From NCBI RefSeq assembly GCF_001636055.1, contig NZ_CP011789.1, positions 1,550,001-1,614,000 of the forward strand: DNA of 64,000 bases. Direction: 5' to 3'. This document shows, in pieces, positions 61,088 to 64,000 of this stretch. The stretch is from Pseudomonas putida (GTDB lineage: Bacteria; Pseudomonadota; Gammaproteobacteria; Pseudomonadales; Pseudomonadaceae). The position numbers and the translations under genes are program-made. The notes below the pieces were generated by a model. That model was not told the origin of the DNA. It saw only the letters and a program-made list of their open reading frames with translations, and did not search any database. Position 1 is the first letter of the stretch; each line of letters starts with the position of its first letter.

Positions 61088-62527
61088 ATGAGCCAGATGT
61101 TATCCACCGTCAGCGAGCAGCTCCTGGCCCCGGGCGGACTGACCCTGGACAGCCTGCAGGCTGTGCTGGGTGAGTTGGCAGGGCCCGGCATCGACGCTGC
61201 CGACCTGTATTTCCAGGGGCAGATCTCGGAAACCTGGGCACTGGAAGACGGTATCGTCAAGGAAGGCAGCTTCAACCTCGACCAGGGTGTCGGCGTGCGT
61301 GCATTGTCTGGCGAGAAGACCGGCTTCGCCTACAGCAACGCAATCAACCTTGAAGCCCTGACGTCAGCGGCGCGCGCCGCCCGCTCGATCTCCCGCGCCG
61401 GCCAGAACGGCAAGGTGCAGGCCTTCCGCAGCCAGGACGTGACCGCCCTGTACGCACCGGGCAACCCGCTCGATGTCCTGAGCCGCGCCGAGAAAGTCGA
61501 ACTGCTCAAGCGCGTCGATGCTGCCACCCGTGCCCTCGACCCGCGTATCCAGCAGGTCAGCGTGAGCATGGCGGGCGTGTGGGAGCGGATCCTGGTGGCG
61601 GCGGCCGATGGCAGCCTGGCCGCGGATGTGCGGCCGCTGGTGCGTTTCAACGTCAGCGTCATCGTCGAACACAACGGTCGCCGCGAGCGGGGCGGCCAGG
61701 GCGGGGGCGGGCGTACCGACTACCGCTACTTCACCGAAGAGCGGGTGATGGGCTATGCCCGCGAGGCGCTGCGCCAAGCGCTGGTCAACCTCGAGGCGCA
61801 ACCTGCACCGGCCGGCACGCTGCCGGTGGTGCTCGGTCCCGGTTGGTCGGGCGTACTGCTGCATGAAGCAGTCGGCCACGGTCTGGAAGGTGACTTCAAC
61901 CGCAAAGGCAGCTCGGCCTACAGCGGGCGGATCGGTGAGGCGGTGGCGTCGAAGCTGTGCACCATCGTCGATGACGGCACGCTGGAAGGCCGTCGCGGTT
62001 CGCTGAGCGTCGATGACGAAGGCACGCCGACCGAATGCACCACGCTGATCGAGAACGGCATCCTCAAGGGCTACATGCAGGACAAGCTCAATGCCCGCCT
62101 GATGGGTATGGCGGTGACCGGCAATGGTCGACGCGAATCCTATGCGCACCTGCCGATGCCGCGCATGACCAACACCTACATGCGTGCCGGCGAGAGTGAC
62201 CCGCAGGAGATCATCGCCTCGGTGAAGAAGGGCATCTACTGTGCCAATCTCGGCGGCGGCCAGGTGGACATTACCAGTGGCAAGTTCGTGTTCTCCACCA
62301 GCGAGGCGTACCTGATCGAAGACGGCAAGATCACCGCGCCGGTCAAGGGTGCGACCCTGATCGGCAATGGGCCGGAGGCGATGAGCCGGGTGTCGATGGT
62401 CGGTAACGACCTGGCCCTGGACAGCGGAGTCGGTACCTGTGGCAAGGATGGGCAGTCGGTGCCGGTTGGTGTTGGCCAGCCGACCCTGAAGCTGGACGCT
62501 ATCACCGTGGGCGGTACCGGGGCTTGA
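61088..62527 (+). CDS. tldD: Metalloprotease TldD
   Basis: A 479-residue TldD with the zinc-binding HEXXXH motif at residues 259-264 in [18 protein letters not shown], the nearby glycine-rich [22 protein letters not shown] and C-terminal [27 protein letters not shown]. TldD and TldE (PmbA) form a heterodimer that processes peptides such as microcins and the CcdA antitoxin. ATG 61088 lies five bases after GGAG. The partner gene pmbA follows beyond yjgA. Confidence 0.94.
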   Translation: MSQMLSTVSEQLLAPGGLTLDSLQAVLGELAGPGIDAADLYFQGQISETWALEDGIVKEGSFNLDQGVGVRALSGEKTGFAYSNAINLEALTSAARAARSISRAGQNGKVQAFRSQDVTALYAPGNPLDVLSRAEKVELLKRVDAATRALDPRIQQVSVSMAGVWERILVAAADGSLAADVRPLVRFNVSVIVEHNGRRERGGQGGGGRTDYRYFTEERVMGYAREALRQALVNLEAQPAPAGTLPVVLGPGWSGVLLHEAVGHGLEGDFNRKGSSAYSGRIGEAVASKLCTIVDDGTLEGRRGSLSVDDEGTPTECTTLIENGILKGYMQDKLNARLMGMAVTGNGRRESYAHLPMPRMTNTYMRAGESDPQEIIASVKKGIYCANLGGGQVDITSGKFVFSTSEAYLIEDGKITAPVKGATLIGNGPEAMSRVSMVGNDLALDSGVGTCGKDGQSVPVGVGQPTLKLDAITVGGTGA

Positions 62528-62539
62528 TGACAAGCCCTG

Positions 62540-62652
62540 CCTGCAGGAGTGGCCTTGTGTCGCGCAAAGGCCGCCAGGCGGCCTCGAGATCTCGGCGACA
62601 CAGACGGGGCTGCCGTGCAGCCCTTTCGCGACGCGATACCGCGCCTACAAGC
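62540..62652. repeat. REP-like inverted repeats of a second type
   Basis: The gap between tldD and yjgA holds a 113-base block of palindromic sequence: CTGCAGGAGTGGCCTTGTGT, a nested GGCCGCCAGGCGGCC hairpin (62569-62583), and the inverted counterpart containing TTTCGCGACGCGATACCGCG. The consensus differs from the GCGGGC-type REPs at 14.7 and 46 kb. It could terminate tldD and the convergent yjgA. Confidence 0.7.
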
Positions 62653-62667
62653 GGTCGGTGGCGGTGC

Positions 62668-63189
62668 TCAGCGCAGGCCGCGTTGCAGCTCGTCGAGGTC
62701 ACGAATGTACTTGAACACCTTGCGCGCAGCGGCAGGCGGCTTGTTCCGCGCCTTTTCGTGCTGGGCATGGCGGATCAGCGAGCGCAGTTGCTGGCGATCG
62801 GTATCGGGGAACTCCTGGACGAAGCGCTCGAGGTCTTCGTCGTTGCCGTCGATCAACCGGTCGCGCCAGCGCTCGAGGCCGTGGAAACGTTCGTTGTACT
62901 GGCGCGTGGAGCTGTCTATCTGCTCGAGCAGCGCATGGATGGCCTCCAGGTCCTGTACGCGCATCAGCTTGCCGACGAACGACATGTGGCGTTTGCGGGC
63001 ACCGTGGGCGGTGTGTTTGGACGCTTCCTCCAGTGCTTTGCGCAACTCGTCGGTGAGTGGCAGGCGCGCGAGGATATCGGGCTTGAGCGTGGTGAGGCGC
63101 TCGCCGAGTTCGACCAGCGCATGCAGCTCGCGCTTGATCTGGGTCTTGCTTTTTTCGCCGTCGAAGGCGTCGTCGTATGAATCAACCAT
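62668..63189 (-). CDS. yjgA: YjgA (DarP) ribosome-associated protein, DUF615
   Basis: A 173-residue highly charged helical protein: [45 protein letters not shown], then [28 protein letters not shown] and [37 protein letters not shown]. These are DUF615 hallmarks; E. coli YjgA associates with immature 50S subunits. ATG 63189 is chosen; the frame extends further but only through pmbA's upstream and antisense region. Divergent from pmbA. Confidence 0.92.
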   Translation of the reverse strand: MVDSYDDAFDGEKSKTQIKRELHALVELGERLTTLKPDILARLPLTDELRKALEEASKHTAHGARKRHMSFVGKLMRVQDLEAIHALLEQIDSSTRQYNERFHGLERWRDRLIDGNDEDLERFVQEFPDTDRQQLRSLIRHAQHEKARNKPPAAARKVFKYIRDLDELQRGLR

Positions 63190-63298
63190 GGTGGCAGTCC
63201 GCAGGAAATCGCCGCCATGATAACCAGTCGGGGGCCGCTTTGTCCGGCCCGGTCGAAGAATGGCCCTCGCCGAACGCAGAATTTGAGTGGAGAAAACC

Positions 63299-64000
63299 AT
63301 GAGTGCAGTCCAGAGCGTAGGTCCTAAGGACCTGCCAGCGTTGCAGGAGCAGGTCGAGGCGATCGTTGCCGAAGCGCGCCGCCAGGGCGCCAGCGCCTGC
63401 GAGGTGGCGGTTTCGCTGGAGCAGGGCCTGTCCACCAGCGTGCGCCAGCGCGAGGTCGAAACAGTCGAGTTCAACCGCGACCAGGGCTTTGGCATCACCC
63501 TCTACGTGGGCCAGCGCAAGGGCTCGGCCAGTACTTCGGCGAGCGGTCCGGAGGCCATTCGCGAAACAGTGGCTGCTGCATTGGCCATTGCCAAGCACAC
63601 CTCCGAGGATGAGTGCTCGGGCTTGGCCGACGCGGCACTGATGGCGCGTGAAATGCCCGACCTCGACCTCTACCACGATTGGGACATCGAGCCCGAGCGT
63701 GCCATCGAGATGGCCCTGGAGTGCGAGGCGGCCGCCTTCGATGCCGACAAGCGTATTCTCAATGCCGACGGCACCACCCTCAACACGCACCAGGGCGTGC
63801 GGGTGTATGGCAACAGTCACGGCTTCATCGGTGGCTACGCCTCGACGCGCCACAGCCTGAGCTGTGTGATGATCGCCGAAGGCGAAGGGCAGATGCAGCG
63901 CGACTACTGGTATGACGTCAATCGCCAAGGCCAATTGCTGGCCGACCCGCGCAGTATTGGCCAGCGCGCTGCCCAGCGTGCCGCCAGCCGTCTGGGCGCA
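63299..64000 (+). CDS. pmbA: Metalloprotease subunit PmbA/TldE, N-terminal part (3' truncated)
   Basis: The frame from ATG 63299 stays open for 234 codons to the window edge. The ribosome site is GGAG six bases upstream. The sequence has the PmbA/TldE N-terminal domain: [48 protein letters not shown] and [24 protein letters not shown]. It is the partner of TldD encoded two genes upstream. The rest of the gene is outside the window. Confidence 0.92.
   Translation, partial: MSAVQSVGPKDLPALQEQVEAIVAEARRQGASACEVAVSLEQGLSTSVRQREVETVEFNRDQGFGITLYVGQRKGSASTSASGPEAIRETVAAALAIAKHTSEDECSGLADAALMAREMPDLDLYHDWDIEPERAIEMALECEAAAFDADKRILNADGTTLNTHQGVRVYGNSHGFIGGYASTRHSLSCVMIAEGEGQMQRDYWYDVNRQGQLLADPRSIGQRAAQRAASRLGA

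Overview
The window is a GC-rich, gene-dense chromosomal stretch from a gammaproteobacterium of the genus Pseudomonas, most likely the P. putida group. The evidence is gene content and order: maiA next to leucine dehydrogenase and yebG, dppA-opdP-dppBCDF, roxS-roxR, gatCAB divergent from mreBCD, and P. putida-style REP palindromes. I see no rRNA, tRNA, insertion sequence, integrase or CRISPR array. Both ends cut a gene: fumarylacetoacetase at the left and pmbA at the right.

Left part (1-22.7 kb). Homogentisate-pathway genes, an aromatic-acid-type MFS transporter, a SirB1-like protein, leucine dehydrogenase, an SOS-controlled yebG and psiE come first. They are followed by three sets of cell-surface signalling genes (ECF sigma factor plus FecR anti-sigma factor). 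Set A (5.5-13.6 kb) is the least ordinary. A membrane di-iron desaturase/hydroxylase and a PhnD-like protein form one operon. A sigma/anti-sigma pair follows, then a TonB receptor with two orphan periplasmic binding proteins (glycine-betaine type and sulfonate type). The first and last of these operons start behind nearly identical 41-bp elements. Set B (14.9-18.7 kb) is fecI-fecR-fecA, with a receptor very close to E. coli FecA. Set C (18.9-22.6 kb) has two small membrane proteins and a PepSY protein followed by a sigma/anti-sigma pair, but no receptor. A Fur-box-like site lies between B and C.

Middle part (22.7-45.9 kb). A minus-strand group encodes a polyamine-type binding protein, a cupin, a PuuB-like FAD oxidoreductase and an AraC regulator with an NTF2-like domain. 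A membrane protein and a 24-residue peptide lie behind a probable sigma-54 promoter. A complete dipeptide uptake locus follows (three binding proteins, an OprD-family porin, DppBCDF), then a SIMPL-domain protein and the RoxS/RoxR redox two-component system. A phospholipase-like gene and a small gene sit behind a perfect LexA box. An AEC transporter and aromatic amino acid permease AroP end this part.

Right part (46-64 kb). This is core housekeeping: a CMD-family protein, a Ca2+/Na+ antiporter, an RlpA-like lipoprotein, gatCAB, mreBCD, maf, rng, yhdP, a nitrilase-family amidase, tldD, yjgA and pmbA. Two genes here, mreC and the antiporter, appear to start at ATT codons.

The most promising undescribed material is set A as a co-regulated uptake-plus-oxidation system, the SOS-controlled phospholipase operon, the paired GAAATTTC palindromes in the dpp locus, and the sigma-54 membrane protein/peptide unit.
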